Shown here: in pieces, positions 1 to 11,160 of the stretch
Layout: each line of letters opens with the position of its first letter
Numbering within the stretch: position 1 is the first letter of the stretch
DNA from: Anthopleura xanthogrammica
Lineage: Eukaryota; Cnidaria; Anthozoa; Actiniaria; Actiniidae
NCBI GenBank assembly: GCA_964019055.1
Contig: OZ025222.1
Span: 3,778,746-3,842,745 of the forward strand
Reading direction: 5' to 3'
Length of the DNA: 64,000 nucleotides
Position numbers and translations under genes: made by a program
The notes under the pieces: generated by a model
Seen by the model: the letters and a program-made list of their open reading frames with translations, nothing else
The model's database searches: none
Told to the model about the DNA's origin: nothing

Positions 1-953
1 TTAGCTAAGAAAATTGGAGTTAAAGCTTATGCAAATCAGGACGATTTTGTATCAGATATACAACCTCCTCCACGGACAATGCTCGCTCGCGGACTCGCTT
101 GTTGGCGATATGACGGGAAACTCGTGAATAAAAACGATATCAGGCTCTTAACCTGTGATAATCTCTATATATAAAGATATATATATCTAGAACTGTCAGA
201 TCTCAGTCGTAGCTCGGAAAACCACGTAAAATGATGGTTGTCCCGTCTCATTTAGAGGGCTGTTTAGTAGGGTTTTCTACGATAATTTTTTTTCTTTAAA
301 AAGGTATTTCTGGAATGTTATGCCAAAAAGCAATATAATCTTTACTTATTTTACTTACTTTAAGAATTAAAGAAATTAAGAATTCTGCACATTTTCTTAC
401 CTTATATACAAAGTATTTTTGGAATGACATTTTTCTTTTCATTTTAAAAAAACTCTTGAAAATTTCACACAATATTAAATGCATATATGAATATAATCAA
501 TCCCAATACCATAAACCTTGGAAAGTCAGCACTAAGCTTATACATGCCCGACGTGCCTTATTGTCTACCCTGGATCGCAGAGGGGCTTGTCTTTTGTAGG
601 AGTCGCGAAGCAACGAGCTCCTATGCTCAAGCAAGTCAAATTTTACCGCTTTCTCGGGAAAAAATAATTCGTTCGCTGATTGGCCATGGCTATTCATATG
701 ATCGTAATAGAAACCACCAAAGGCGTCTCTTGATTGGCTCTCTCATACACCTCATGTCGCCCCCTCCTCGCAAAGACAAGGGACCTCTGGTACCAAGGGT
801 ACTTTTTGCCTGCTTATTTTTGGGAGTGCTTAGGAATTTTTTTTGTTATACGTAAGGGGCATTATTTAGGGGGTTGCTTAAATTCGGTTGCAGGAGAGGG
901 AGATGATCCTTGACAGTAAGGTTGATCCCATCAAATTTATGCAAATGTCCAAA
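1..953. other. intergenic, no gene supported
   Basis: No coding gene is supported here. Positions about 195-260 hold a degraded copy of a dispersed repeat block (core ACCACGTAAAATG...CCCGTCTCATTTAGAG) that recurs at 1165, 23010 and 41455. A 122-codon open frame at 487-855 shows no recognisable domain and no splice context, so it is not called. Confidence 0.6.
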
Positions 954-955
954 TA

Positions 956-1122
956 CAGTAAAACCCCGCATAAAAGAAAAGCGCACAAACAATGCCCGCG
1001 AATGTCCTTTTAGGTTCTTAAAGGAACTTACTCAACTTGATTTCTCACTAGAGACCAAATATTTAACAACCATTACAACCTAATTTGGGAAAGACGTGGT
1101 TCTTTTATGCGGGTTTTTACTG
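956..1122. mobile_element. 167-bp inverted-repeat MITE, TA-flanked
   Basis: The two ends are inverted copies of CAGTAAAACCCGCATAAAAG (the right end has an extra T in the T-run). Each end is flanked by TA, as expected for a Tc1/mariner-type non-autonomous element. No coding capacity. A related end (CAGTAAAAACTCGCGTGTAA) is at about 11811. The superfamily assignment rests only on the TA flanks and size. Confidence 0.7.
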
Positions 1123-1124
1123 TA

Positions 1125-1290
1125 AAACTAAAACTATCTGTAAATAACTAGATGTTTTCCATGGCTTGGTTGACCACGTAAAATGGCTGTCCCGTCTCAT
1201 TTTGAATAGAGACGTTAAACTAGACATAGAGGGAAACTAGTGCATTATTTGCTACTGCCAAATGTCACCCTCTCTAAATAATAATTCTCG
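1125..1290 (+). repeat. dispersed SINE-like conserved block, copy 1
   Basis: This ~160-bp block runs from GGCTTGGTTGACCACGTAAA through GAGACGTTAAACTAGACA to CTGCCAAATGTCACCCTCTC. It matches blocks at 22970-23125 and 41425-41570 closely and fragments at about 200 and 6645. The GAGACGTTAAAC...GAGGG core is also loosely mirrored in the body of the tRNA-derived SINE at 25915, so it may be a conserved SINE central domain. That last point is inference. Confidence 0.6.
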
Positions 1291-2648
1291 ATTTTAATTC
1301 ACGGTTCCCTAATTAATCTTTAAAAGCATTAAGAGCGGATGCCCGTAACAGTCGAGAATCTCAAGTCAGATGAATAAATTCGAATTTTTTTTTATTTCAC
1401 CAAATGATCCCATTTAGTGTTCCTATCATGGGAAAAATACTAAAAAGTTGATGCGAATTTTACGAAATTTTGGTTTGGCGGTAAATTAGCCGATTTTCAC
1501 ACCCGAACTGACTGATTTATAAGCTTACTTTGTGGTACTGCTGACGGCTAAATATAAAACCGATTAATCTAATATTTCTCTCACATATTAAGACACTCTT
1601 AAAGTTTGATTTTGCATTAGAAGTTTGTTTTTAAGTTGGCTATTTATTTCTTTAAAGTTTTTTTTGTGAACCCCATTTTCGTGGTCTTGAAAAACATGCG
1701 AAAATTGGCGAAAGTTTAACGGCCAAAAACCTTTCCTGGTACCTAAAACTTCGAGACAAAAATTACAGTCAGCCAAAGCCTGGTTATTGTTTGTCATCTC
1801 ACAGAAGTTTCATGCTTGGACTCGAAGTGGTTTGGTGTTGACAAACCAAAGTTTGAAGTGAAGTGTATCCGGCTAAAGGGTCACGCCAACCGAAGCGTTA
1901 CGCTTAACGCGTCTATAGTACATCGAAGAAATTACATTCAAAAGGTTCCCTCGACTTGAATTTTATTGGTTCATGATCTAAAATACAAAGAATGTATTTT
2001 GAAATGCATATACGGCATTTCCGCTTTTTAAAGTGAGTCGGAAACTGGAGTAATATTAAAAGCCGATTAGACGAATTTCATGTCAAACTAGTACAGATGT
2101 AAACAAATAAGCCGACATGTACAATAGTTGAATGGTAACTATTTTTTTGTGGATTTAACATTAGCACTCTTCTAAAATTGATCGTATCTGTCTTTTATAG
2201 AGGTTTTAATTCTGTATGCACTCGGCAAATAATTAGAACTGAAGCAATTATTAGTATACCATATGATAATATTGTGTGACATCCATTGTCGTCTATATAT
2301 AGTACATGTGTACAAGGTAATGGTCTGTATTGGTCTGTAATGCTACTTGTTAATAATGTCACTTTAACTATGAATCTTGTATGATTCATTCAATGCATTC
2401 ATTCAAGATTGCATATGATATCCGTGTTAATATCTGATAATCTGCTGACCAAGTAGCTGTTGGTTTCATTGTGTGTTCAAGGTTCAACACTAGCACTCAG
2501 CATGACAAATCACAAATGTGCCATATCACGTGAACATTGTAATAAAATGTTAAACTTGAAAAATCTCAATTTACTTTTATAACTGTTTTGTTATTATTTT
2601 TAAATAAATTTTTTTTTTGCGATGACATATACGGTGGTTTATAAAGGA

Positions 2649-2862
2649 CATGAGATAATTTTCTAAAAAGTGAGATAATTTTTCTTAAAGAGTGAGATAA
2701 TTTTCTAAAAAGTGAGATAATTTTTCTTAAAGAGTGAGATAATTTTTCTTAAAAAGTGAGATAATTTTTCTAAAAAGTGAGATAATTTTTGTAAAACTAC
2801 GAGATAATTTTTCTTAAAGAGTAAGATATTTTTTCTAAAAAGTGAGATAATTTTTATCTTAA
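2649..2862 (+). repeat. 20-24 bp tandem repeat, GTGAGATAATTTTTCTTAAA
   Basis: About nine imperfect copies of GTGAGATAATTTTTCTTAAA and its variant with ..TTCTAAAAA, within the loop of the palindromic element. A lone inverted copy follows at about 2965-3000 (TTTTTAGAAAATTATCTCAC). Non-coding. Confidence 0.85.
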
Positions 2863-4127
2863 ACTGTGATCAGTTCGAGACAAAACGTCTCGCCTCTAGA
2901 CGTGGACTTAGTGGGCCGTCAATCAAAGACATTTCAATGGATTTCCATGAACTTCGCTTCTCAGAAAATTCACTTTTTAGAAAATTATCTCACTCTTTAA
3001 GAAGTCCAATGCAATTTCGTCTCGTTGTCAATAGCCTCGCGGTCTGCACCGATCTTGCAGAAGTTCAAGTGGTCAGTGATATCTCTTCTGCACTCTTTCA
3101 ACGTTACATAGATAACATGTTTGGGATAATCTGGACTTATTCCACAATTGCCAGGATTTTTTAAAAGCAAGGAGTAACCGCACGAACCGCACGATGCCAT
3201 CTTACTAGTGATCACCTACCTCACTAGACAACTCGGTTATAGTGAAGGTGCACTTGCGTAAGTACAAACATTGCACAAACTGGACTAAAAAAAACTAATT
3301 GATCCAATTATAAACAGGAGACAATACCCTGGACATTTTGTTGCAGTTGTTACAAATAATCCCGCTTCTGACACCTATACTACGGTGGCTTATCCACGTT
3401 TTTGCAGTTTAAATTGAAGTATGAGATTCAAGGAAAATTCATTTTTGGACTCGGGAATTCCACGTCCCTCGTCCTCCAATGAATTTACCTTGAATACCCT
3501 GAATTTATTGGGATTTTAAGTTTCTGAATTCACGATTTTACAAAAAAGTAGAATTGCCACAACCTGTCACTGATTCTATAGACCCAAAAAGGCCTGAAGT
3601 GTTTTCCGCACTTAACGTCACAGTTCCATTTCTTTCAAACTCAAGATAAATATGACGTCAAGTGCGAAAAACACAACACTTTGCCAAGGGTCTAGATCTG
3701 TACAGTGTTTTGTTACTATCAGTGCACGTTGCAGTGCATAAAAGCAAGTGGCCCTTAAAAACTCTAGTTATGAGAAAACTCACAGCTCTAACTATTCACT
3801 GATAGTCACTTCGCCTTCAGCGAATAATGGTTTCGGTAAATATATAACAGTGTCTCAATTCTTGCCACTTTTGATTGCAATTTTGATAAGAGAGCAATTA
3901 CTCAAGGTTTAATAGAATGGTTTTCATCACACTTTAGGTTCTTTTGTATTGTACCACGTGTACTCTAATATGTACTATATCAAAAGCAACTATAAAACAA
4001 TATTGTATTGTACAGGATGCATATCAAAGTTTATGGAAATGGAGGTACAAATCCGATTTCACTTGTCTACAGTACTGAACACTCATAATTCTAATTATTT
4101 AGCTTTATCATGCCATCAGTAGAGCTG
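2863..4127. other. loop of the palindromic element, non-coding
   Basis: Apart from the tandem repeat at its left side, the loop shows no gene. Short reading frames at 2937-3164 and on the opposite strand at 2997-3215 are unsupported. Confidence 0.5.
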
Positions 4128-5253
4128 TACATATGTACTATATATAGACGACAATGGATGTCACACAATATTATCATATGGTATACTAATAATTGCTTCA
4201 GTTCTAATTATTTGCCGAGTGCATACAGAATTAAAACCTCTATAAAAGACAGATACGATCAATTTTAGAAGAGTGCTAATGTTAAATCCACAAAAAAATA
4301 GTTACCATTCAACTATTGTACATGTCGGCTTATTTGTTTACATCTGTACTAGTTTGACATGAAATTCGTCTAATCGGCTTTTAATATTACTCCGGTTTCC
4401 GACTCACTTTAAAAAGCGGAAATGCCGTATATGCATTTCAAAATACATTCTTTGTATTTTAGATCATGAACCAATAAAATTCAAGTCGAGGGAACCTTTT
4501 GAATGTAATTTCTTCGATGTACTATAGACGCGTTAAGCGTAACGCTTCGGTTGGCGTGACCCTTTAGCCGGATACACTTCACTTCAAACTTTGGTTTGTC
4601 AACACCAAACCACTTCGAGTCCAAGCATGAAACTTCTGTGAGATGACAAACAATAACCAGGCTTTGGCTGACTGTAATTTTTGTCTCGAAGTTTTAGGTA
4701 CCAGGAAAGGTTTTTGGCCGTTAAACTTTCGCCAATTTTCGCATGTTTTTCAAGACCACGAAAATGGGGTTCACAAAAAAAACTTTAAAGAAATAAATAG
4801 CCAACTTAAAAACAAACTTCTAATGCAAAATCAAACTTTAAGAGTGTCTTAATATGTGAGAGAAATATTAGATTAATCGGTTTTATATTTAGCCGTCAGC
4901 AGTACCACAAAGTAAGCTTATAAATCAGTCAGTTCGGGTGTGAAAATCGGCTAATTTACCGCCAAACCAAAATTTCGTAAAGATCGCCAGAAAAAAAATT
5001 CGCATCAACTTTTTAGTATTTTTCCCATGATAGGAACACTAAATGGGATCATTTGGTGAAATAAAAAAAAATTCGAATTTATTCATCTGACTTGAGATTC
5101 TCGACTGTTACGGGCATCCGCTCTTAAGTCTATTCCATTTAATTTTTTTAAAACTACTATATATTCAATAACTTTTTTCGGGTGGATTCAAATATTTTCT
5201 CTTCTTTATATTTGAATATATTTTTGACGGATTATTTTTGTTATTCCACTTAG

Positions 5254-5386
5254 TAGACCCCTTGTAGCACGTCGGAATGCAGCTCGATTTGGAGGACAAA
5301 ACAATAGGTTCCAATTCTCAGGATATTGAAATTATTTTGTTTTATCCTCCAAATTGAGCTGCTTTGACGTCAGTGACGTCAGTCTA
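5254..5386. mobile_element. MITE, TAGACCCCTTG family, copy 1
   Basis: The inverted halves are GCAGCTCGATTTGGAGGACA and its complement at 5342-5362, separated by ~45 bp; the outer ends are TAGACCCCTTG and a GTCTATA remnant. The same element in inverse orientation lies at 34911-35034, and a broken copy is at 62915-63050. Confidence 0.75.
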
Positions 5387-5388
5387 TA

Positions 5389-5529
5389 TAGACCCCTTGA
5401 ACTAATTCCCAACCTGGGGGACAAAACAATGAAAACTATTAGAATCACAAGAGATTTGAATCCTCAAGAGAAGGGAATGCTTTTGTTGTGATCCCAAGGT
5501 TGGGAATTAGTGCAAGGTTAAGGGGTCTA
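5389..5529. mobile_element. MITE, TAGACCCCTTG family, relative
   Basis: Terminal inverted repeats TAGACCCCTTGAACTAATTC and GAATTAGTGCAAGG(TTA)AGGGGTCTA. It begins 3 bp after the preceding element and shares its first 11 bases, but its interior differs. The two elements are therefore related through their termini only. Confidence 0.75.
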
Positions 5530-5676
5530 TACTGGGTGACTAACTCGAAATCCTAAATATTAACCTATAATTATTATCTGACTCTTTTTTGTATATTATA
5601 AATATATAATTCGCATTTTTGTAATTATTGTATTATTATATTTATCTCTGCATAAAAGTTGATGTTAAAGTTGGTC

Positions 5677-6265
5677 TAAAATATAGAACATAGAAGCTGA
5701 GACCAAAGTGGTAAATGGGAAATACCTTAAAGGGGCACTTGGATGAAAACGCCCCATATTTTGAAAGTCCGAATAGTTCAAGTATTTAAGAATAATATGA
5801 ATCAATCGTGATTATGAAAACCAGATTGGCAAAAATTTTTTGGCCTGGGAGCCACTCGCAGTTGAGAAATTTTGGTTTAAAAACTAAAAGAACAATAGGG
5901 TTGAGTAAATGACGTCATTTACTCACAATTTAGATGCTGAAAAAAAATATATAATTTTTATCTGCAAATTTTGACTGTGAAGAAAATATGTTGCTTGGCT
6001 ACTATTGGGGCCATATAGATAAGTTTAACCAAGTTTCAAGGCATTTCCAATTTTCATCGATTTTCATCCAAGTGCCCCTTTAATTTTATGCATGTTACAG
6101 ACCTGTGTGGAGTATCCATGCACTGTTTTTAAAACTCAGGTCCTCTGCATTCGTTTCAGTTCGGCATTTCATATCGTTTATGTAGCGCAACTAAATAAAA
6201 TCGTAATATAATTATGTCGTGTCCCAGACTACTTTTCGGTCTCAGCTTCTATATTCTATGTTTTA
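5677..6265. mobile_element. inverted-repeat element with a nested insertion
   Basis: The outer arms are TAAAATATAGAACATAGAAG (5677) and its complement ending at 6265, followed inward on both sides by CTGAGACC. It is interrupted by the TTAA element at 5727-6083, so it is the older of the two. Confidence 0.75.
5727..6083. mobile_element. 357-bp TTAA-flanked MITE nested in an older element
   Basis: Begins TTAA-AGGGGCACTTGGATGAAA and ends with the exact complement followed by TTAA (6080-6083). It lies wholly inside the element at 5677-6265. No coding capacity. It shares the TTAA target and a purine-rich terminus with the large palindromes at 1329 and 24926, though its terminal sequence differs. 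Confidence 0.8.
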
Positions 6266-6299
6266 TGTTTTGAACCTAACAATGATTTATTTGCAATTG

Positions 6300-6940
6300 A
6301 GTGTATATGTTCTTTAGCGTACACTGAAAGGAACTCTTGCGTAATTGCGACTAGCAATTGGCTGTGTGAAATGACTGATGTCCACTGTACGCGCCCCCTC
6401 CCCTCCCCTTGCAATGTTGTCTAAATGGCCAAAGTTGGGTACCGTGAGCTAGCCACATTCTCAAGGAACAACATTGAATGGGGGAGGGGGGGATTTAGTT
6501 TATATACGATTTTTAAAGCGCTTTTTCTTACATTGCATGCTTAATTTTTCCAACATTATGAGGTAGTGTATCAACACTTTTGACTTTTACTGTAGCTGGT
6601 CCAAGATTTAGACCTGCATTTTACATTTTCATGACATGGTTTTGGTGGCCGTAATATGACAATCATATCCCGTCTGTTTTCGAGACGTTAAACTAAACAC
6701 AGAGGGACACAAGTTTTAATTTACTTGTATATTTTAATGGAATAGTCTGAATTAGAAAGTTAATACATCGAGACTCTGTGTATATAGAATAAGATTACAA
6801 TCACCAAAACTGAATAAAGTAACATTACTTACAAAAGTTGTTTTGCATTTTGTTTTGTCATTTTTATTTTTATTTGCGGAGAAACGTTTGTACCCAAAAT
6901 GTTGTAGGAATACAAGAAGTCTTTCTAATCCTTGTAGTGT
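6300..6940 (+). repeat. dispersed repeat, copy also at 24080-24390
   Basis: Blocks GAACTCTTGCGTAATTGCGA, TTGTTTTGCATTTTGTT, TTTTTATTTG and GTTGTAGGAATACAAGAAGT recur in order at 24090-24372. The segment includes a partial SINE-like block at 6640-6715 (CCCGTCTGTTTTCGAGACGT). No gene seen. Confidence 0.6.
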
Positions 6941-7308
6941 TCTAGAAAACAGGGAAAATCTTGATTATTTGTGGGAAAAGGATTTTAATTCCACTGGGAA
7001 AGCTACACCTACAGTGATTGTCTGAGTCGGAACCATGAATTGCAGGATTGCTTTATCTTATTTCTGATCTAAACACCTTTATTATATTTAATAGTTTTAT
7101 CTGATTTAAAAACACCTTCGTTCCATCAATGTGCAGAAAGTGTAATACTTGATCTTGTATCTAATTATCTATGGAGAGTTCAGTTATCTATCATACATAG
7201 TCTTTCTTTACGCAATTGAGCCCTTCAGCTGCTATGTAATTATTTAATAAAAGTATCTATCTATCTAAAAGCGTATTGGAGGATGGCTAGACAATAGGGG
7301 ATTTCACA

Positions 7309-7454
7309 GTCCCTGCGCCATCTTGCAAGGTAGCCGTGCCTTTGCATCGAAGCGACACGAACGGTGAGATAGCAACGGATATTAAAACAGGTCTCTATCA
7401 CTGGAAACTCACCGTTTGTCTCGCTTCTACCTTTCAAGATGGCGCAGGGAACTG
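7309..7454. mobile_element. hairpin MITE, GCGCCATCTTG arms
   Basis: The left arm carries CTGCGCCATCTTGCAAGGTA then GAAGCGACACGAACGGTGAG. The right arm carries the complements CTCACCGTTTGTCTCGCTTC and CTACCTTTCAAGATGGCGCA. The imperfect hairpin is about 145 bp. A minus-strand frame running through it (7261-7548) is regarded as spurious. Confidence 0.6.
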
Positions 7455-8001
7455 CGAAGGGGACTATTACTAGAAAGAGAAAAGTTAATATTTCTTCAAA
7501 ATTGGTATTCATTTTGTTCTTTGCTAATTTTTCAAAGTTCTCTGTCATTTACTGATTATTTTATTAAAGAAATAATCGTGTCAAGCTGAGTAAAGGTGAT
7601 TGTTTTCAAACACACTTCGCCGTCCTATAAAATTCCCAGCTCGTTTCAATCAACAAGAAATATTCAAACTACGGACCTTCTCTGCAATGAAAAAAGCGTA
7701 GAAAATGTTATGTTTTTCATTGTCATTTATAGCATTATTTTACTGTAGGCCTTTTGGTTTTTTTTTTAATAAAGCATTTAATTAACCAGAACATGTGAGA
7801 TTACCTCGCAGAACACCTACACAATAACCTTGTCGAGCCACGAAGGAATGGTTACACCGAACAGTGCTTGAAATACTCGGTTCGTGTTAAATTTCATGCG
7901 ATTCTTTCTATCTAATCAGGCCTGGGCATAATCTAGACTTAAAGTAAACATCATTACCACTTAAAAACTTAACCAAAACATTTAGAACTCTGTTAATTAC
8001 A
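7455..8001. other. intergenic, AT-rich
   Basis: No gene, RNA or clear repeat recognised between the hairpin element and the retrotransposon fragment. Confidence 0.4.
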
Positions 8002-8622
8002 ATGTCAACGGGAGCTGAATTAGGGGATTTCCCTGTTACGATTAACTTGACGTCTAATTCAGAACACATTAACACTGTTTGCAAATCTGCATGGTACGCG
8101 TTGCGTAAAATAGGAAAAATTCGCAAATATCTTAACAATAATGACTGCGAAAAACTTGTTCACGCTTTCATCACATCAAAGTTGGACAGCTGTAATAGTG
8201 TACTTTATGGTCTTCCCGCCACACAACTTGATAAACTACAACGCATCCAGAATGCAGCAGCAAGACTCGTTAGTAGAAGTAACAAATATGAACATATAAC
8301 ACCAATTCTTCGCAACCTTCATTGGCTTAATGTTAGAAATAAAATAAATTTTAAGATTTTGTTAATTACTTTTAAAGCACTCCATGGCCAGGCGCCTATC
8401 TATGTAAATGATATAATTAATGTATATACACCAACACGTACATTAAGGTCAGCTGGACGTAACCTATTACAAGTTCCTAAAACTAATACCAAAACATACG
8501 GGGATAGGGCATTTTCCGTGGCATCTGCACGATTATGGAACTCTCTGCCAGATGAAATTAGAACAATCGATTCTCTTAACATATTCAAATCTAAACTAAA
8601 AACATTTCTTTTTAATCTTTGA
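8002..8622 (+). pseudogene. 5'-truncated non-LTR retrotransposon, reverse-transcriptase C-terminus
   Basis: The 206-residue frame matches the region after the palm in CR1/L2/Jockey-type reverse transcriptases. It shows HINTVCKSAWYALRKIGKIR (about residues 18-37), then LVHAFITSKLDSCNSVLYGL, a KLQRIQNAAARLV segment, and the terminal YGDRAFSVASARLWNSLP block. All catalytic palm motifs are absent because the copy is 5'-truncated, so it is not an active gene. The first ~20 residues do not look like the family and the ATG is incidental. A 3' UTR follows to about 8900, with AT microsatellites and a tail of TTATTATTATTA. Family knowledge: such 5' truncation is the normal product of LINE insertion. 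Confidence 0.85.
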
Positions 8623-8905
8623 TCGATTGTTGATCATTCCTACTTCGCATATATTTTTAGATCTAGTCCGTTAGTAGTGTATATTTATTTCTTCCCATAA
8701 CCACTCAGAATTATATTATATCATATTTTATTGTTTTATATATATATATATATTTTTTTTTTCTAGTGCATATATATATATTTTTGTTTTTGTTTTTGTT
8801 TTTCATGATTCATTAGTTAATTTACGTTATTATTTTTAGATTGTAAAAGCATTGAGACTTTGTAGAATGCTTCTAATAAAGTTTTATTATTATTATTAAT
8901 TAAAA
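8623..8905 (+). mobile_element. 3' UTR and tail of the LINE fragment
   Basis: Contains (TA)n and T-rich runs, then GTAAAAGCATTGAGACTTTG...AATAAAGTTTTATTATTATTA. A similar tail (GTAAAAGCATTGAGATTTTT) is at 31705-31740, and a more distant one (AAGCGCTTTAGAATA...ATTATTATTATTATTATC) at 45910-45980. Confidence 0.7.
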
Positions 8906-9039
8906 ATAACTATAAAAGTAAATATACAAAACTTAGCTTTAACTAAAATGTGTATCATAACAATTGTGAGTTTTGGTTTATCTTCCTTGGCTTTCTGGGT
9001 GAACTTGCTGTTATATTTATGGCCACATAAAATTTTCCA

Positions 9040-9425
9040 GGTTATTATTGTGAGCGTATTTGAAAGCAGAAAATAATGTCCAACCTCCTTAAAACTTCAT
9101 AGAAATGCCTTGTATAATGTATTTGCTAGAATCCCGAAATATTGTGCTCGGAATCACTGAAGTTTTGCGCGCGGGAAAATTCAACTATATTACTTTTTAG
9201 AACTCATGGATTATGTTTAACAAGTTCGTCTTATATGAGTAACCTTTCGTCTCAGTACATACAACTTTTCCATTCACTGGTCAGCGGTTTACGTAGTTGT
9301 TTTTAACTATAACTCGTATTAATGTTCTAGAAATTATATTGAATTTAACTCCCGCTCTACGTGTGTTGATGATCATGCTGTTAACGTTCTGCACGTTATC
9401 AATATTTTACAGCGGGAGAAAACCT
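9040..9425 (+). pseudogene. relic 3' flank of a coiled-coil family gene, copy 0
   Basis: Matches the downstream flank of the intact gene at 28966: TAGAATCCCGAAATATTGTG, then TTTTGCGCGCGGGAAAATTC, GTAACCTTTCGTC and TTTTAACTATAACTCGTATT, in the same order as at 30250-30500. No coding part remains. This is the most decayed of four such 3' flanks (9.1, 11.4, 13.5 and 30.2 kb). Confidence 0.6.
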
Positions 9426-9429
9426 AGGG

Positions 9430-10245
9430 GGCATTCCTCAAATGCGACAATGCATTCCTAGAAGGCTAATTATTAAAATATGAAAAGAAGTTTCTAACTT
9501 CAGTGTTTTCAGTTTTCAACCACGGTCAGTTTTAGGGTGACTATTGGTACAAGCGAAATAAAACAGGAGACATCATCATAATAACAAATTCAATGTATCA
9601 CTGGCAATTTTCTGCGAGCCTAAGAAGACAAATGTTATTATTGTTTTGACTATAACTTTCCAAAACCTTAACAATAACCAATCCTTTTTAAGTTTGCGGG
9701 CTTCACAACCAGTGAGGAATAGCCATGGCGACGTAAGAGGCGATGATATTCATAATAAAAACTACAAGTAAACTAATTTTTTAGTAAACCCCATTTATTG
9801 CCTAGAGGCTGCTCAAGCAATTGGAAATTAAGATTTTTTTTTTGTCGTAGAAATGTCAGACCTCTAGGTGCCAGATGGTTATTATAATTATATTCTTATC
9901 TATATATATCTTTTTTGTTTACTCTCTTGCAAAAATTAATCAAACTTCATGCAATGAATACTTGTTAAGAAGAAAGCAAACTTTCTTTCAAACTTTCGAA
10001 AATATGGGATGCTAACATCCCATGTTTGACTAAATTTTCGCATTCGCACTACCTGTGGTAAGGCCTAGATATACTTGTCTGTAAGCAAAAGGAGGATGGA
10101 AAGATAGTTGCGCACTATAAATGAATAAATTATTAATTATTATTTTTATATTGATAGCTGATGAATATTCATTTCTGTTTTCATGAGTCTATTCACGACT
10201 ATCGTAATTATTTCTTAGAATACCCTGCATGGGATTTGTTGGGCA
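9430..10245. other. intergenic, no gene recognised
   Basis: AT-rich DNA without a supported gene. A short hairpin TGGGATGCTAACATCCCA lies at about 10005. Confidence 0.4.
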
Positions 10246-10299
10246 CAGAGCACCTGCCAAAGTGACGTACAATGATACCTGAAAGCTGAAACGATATAA

Positions 10300-10373
10300 C
10301 AAGCAATAACGCTAAAAATTCCCTTCATTTTCGTTTTTGGCTACTGTGTCTACTGACCTATCTACCGAGTCTG
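10300..10373 (+). pseudogene. probable 5' non-coding exon relic of the coiled-coil family, copy 1
   Basis: Ends in CCGAGTCTG followed by the strong donor GTAAGTT at 10374. The exon end and first ~50 intron bases (TTTTATCGTCAACTAACTGC) match the counterparts at 15272 and 33079. The exon's left edge is a guess. The downstream coding part of this copy is deleted (see 11012-11400). Confidence 0.5.
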
Positions 10374-10429
10374 GTAAGTTGCATTAGTGACTTATTTGCT
10401 TTTATCGTCAACTAACTGCTTTCTTAAAT

Positions 10430-11011
10430 ATAACAATACATTGTTTTGCACTGGTTTGGACTGAAATGATAACTGTGAACGAACTTTTAAAACTTTTAAA
10501 ACTATTCGCTTAGTAACCTACGGTAAAGATGCAATAGTTTTCGGCAACTTATCGCGAAACATTGTTGTTCAGCAAGCTGTAAAAAATCAAATGTCGCGAT
10601 GCCAGTGATAAGCGATATCAATCTTTATGCATCGGTCCTGCACACAAATTCGTGCACTGATTTCGTTCGGCTACATGATGGTGAAGATAAAACTGCAATT
10701 TGTGAAATCGATAAATGTATTCAAAAAATTCTTTAGCCTTTCGTTAACAATACGTTCACCATGTTAAAATGCTTCAATCCAGCAGAAACGTTGATACATT
10801 ATTGGTCATATAATGAAAGAGCGATCACGAAAGTTGAAAAAAATCTCGCGAATTAATTTGTGAAATATAAAGAAAAGCGCTAAAACTACAAGTCAAAAAA
10901 ACTTGGGTTTTCTATTAAAAATTCAATCTCAAAAACGCAAAGTTGAAAGGTTTCAAATTATAAGTTACGGCGTTTCCCTCCTGTTTTCAAGCAACCGCAC
11001 CGAACATTTTT
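10430..11011. other. intronic/intergenic sequence of decayed copy 1
   Basis: Lies between a relic 5' exon and a relic 3' coding end. No gene seen. Confidence 0.35.
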
Positions 11012-11160
11012 GAGCGGCCGTTAAACTAACTTTCCGGAGTTCGATTATTATGAAATTCATACAAGATATTCTGCTTAGATAGAAGTTTATATAAAGTTTG
11101 AAATTTAAACAAATTAACGATAAGATAGCGGCGATAAACCAGAATATTTGAATTTAGACT
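11012..11160 (+). repeat. relic intron segment, homologous to 33215-33350
   Basis: CGTTAAACTAACTTTCCGGA...TCGATTATTATGAAATTCATACA...AAGATAGCGGCGATAA matches 33222-33335 in order. Here it abuts coding sequence directly, marking an internal deletion in this gene copy. Confidence 0.6.

Larger units (their letters stand above)
1329..5127. mobile_element. large palindromic element, ~1 kb arms, TTAA ends
   Basis: The arms at 1329-2313 and 4128-5127 are near-identical inverted copies; the right arm carries a ~15-bp insertion near 4981. The loop is about 1.8 kb. The outermost four bases on each side are TTAA, followed inward by GAGCGGATGCCCGTAACAG. TTAA target duplications are made by piggyBac and Kolobok transposases; the purine-rich terminus, not CC, fits Kolobok better (inference). 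A 69-codon frame (1588-1797 minus, 4643-4852 plus) occurs in both arms only because they are copies. No transposase is visible, so the element looks non-autonomous and foldback-like. Confidence 0.8.

Noticed and set aside
487..855. 122-codon frame on the plus strand
   Set aside because: No recognisable domain, no splice signals, and a competing minus-strand frame over the same bases; likely chance.
1588..1797. 69-codon frame present identically at 1588-1797 (minus) and 4643-4852 (plus)
   Set aside because: Its conservation is explained by the inverted repeat itself; no domain or independent conservation.
1329..5127. CRISPR-like or prokaryotic interpretation of repeats in the window
   Set aside because: Repeats lack regular unique spacers, and the sequence has spliced genes and a eukaryotic tRNA and is plainly animal DNA.
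7261..7548. 95-codon minus-strand frame
   Set aside because: It runs across a hairpin MITE and has no family features.
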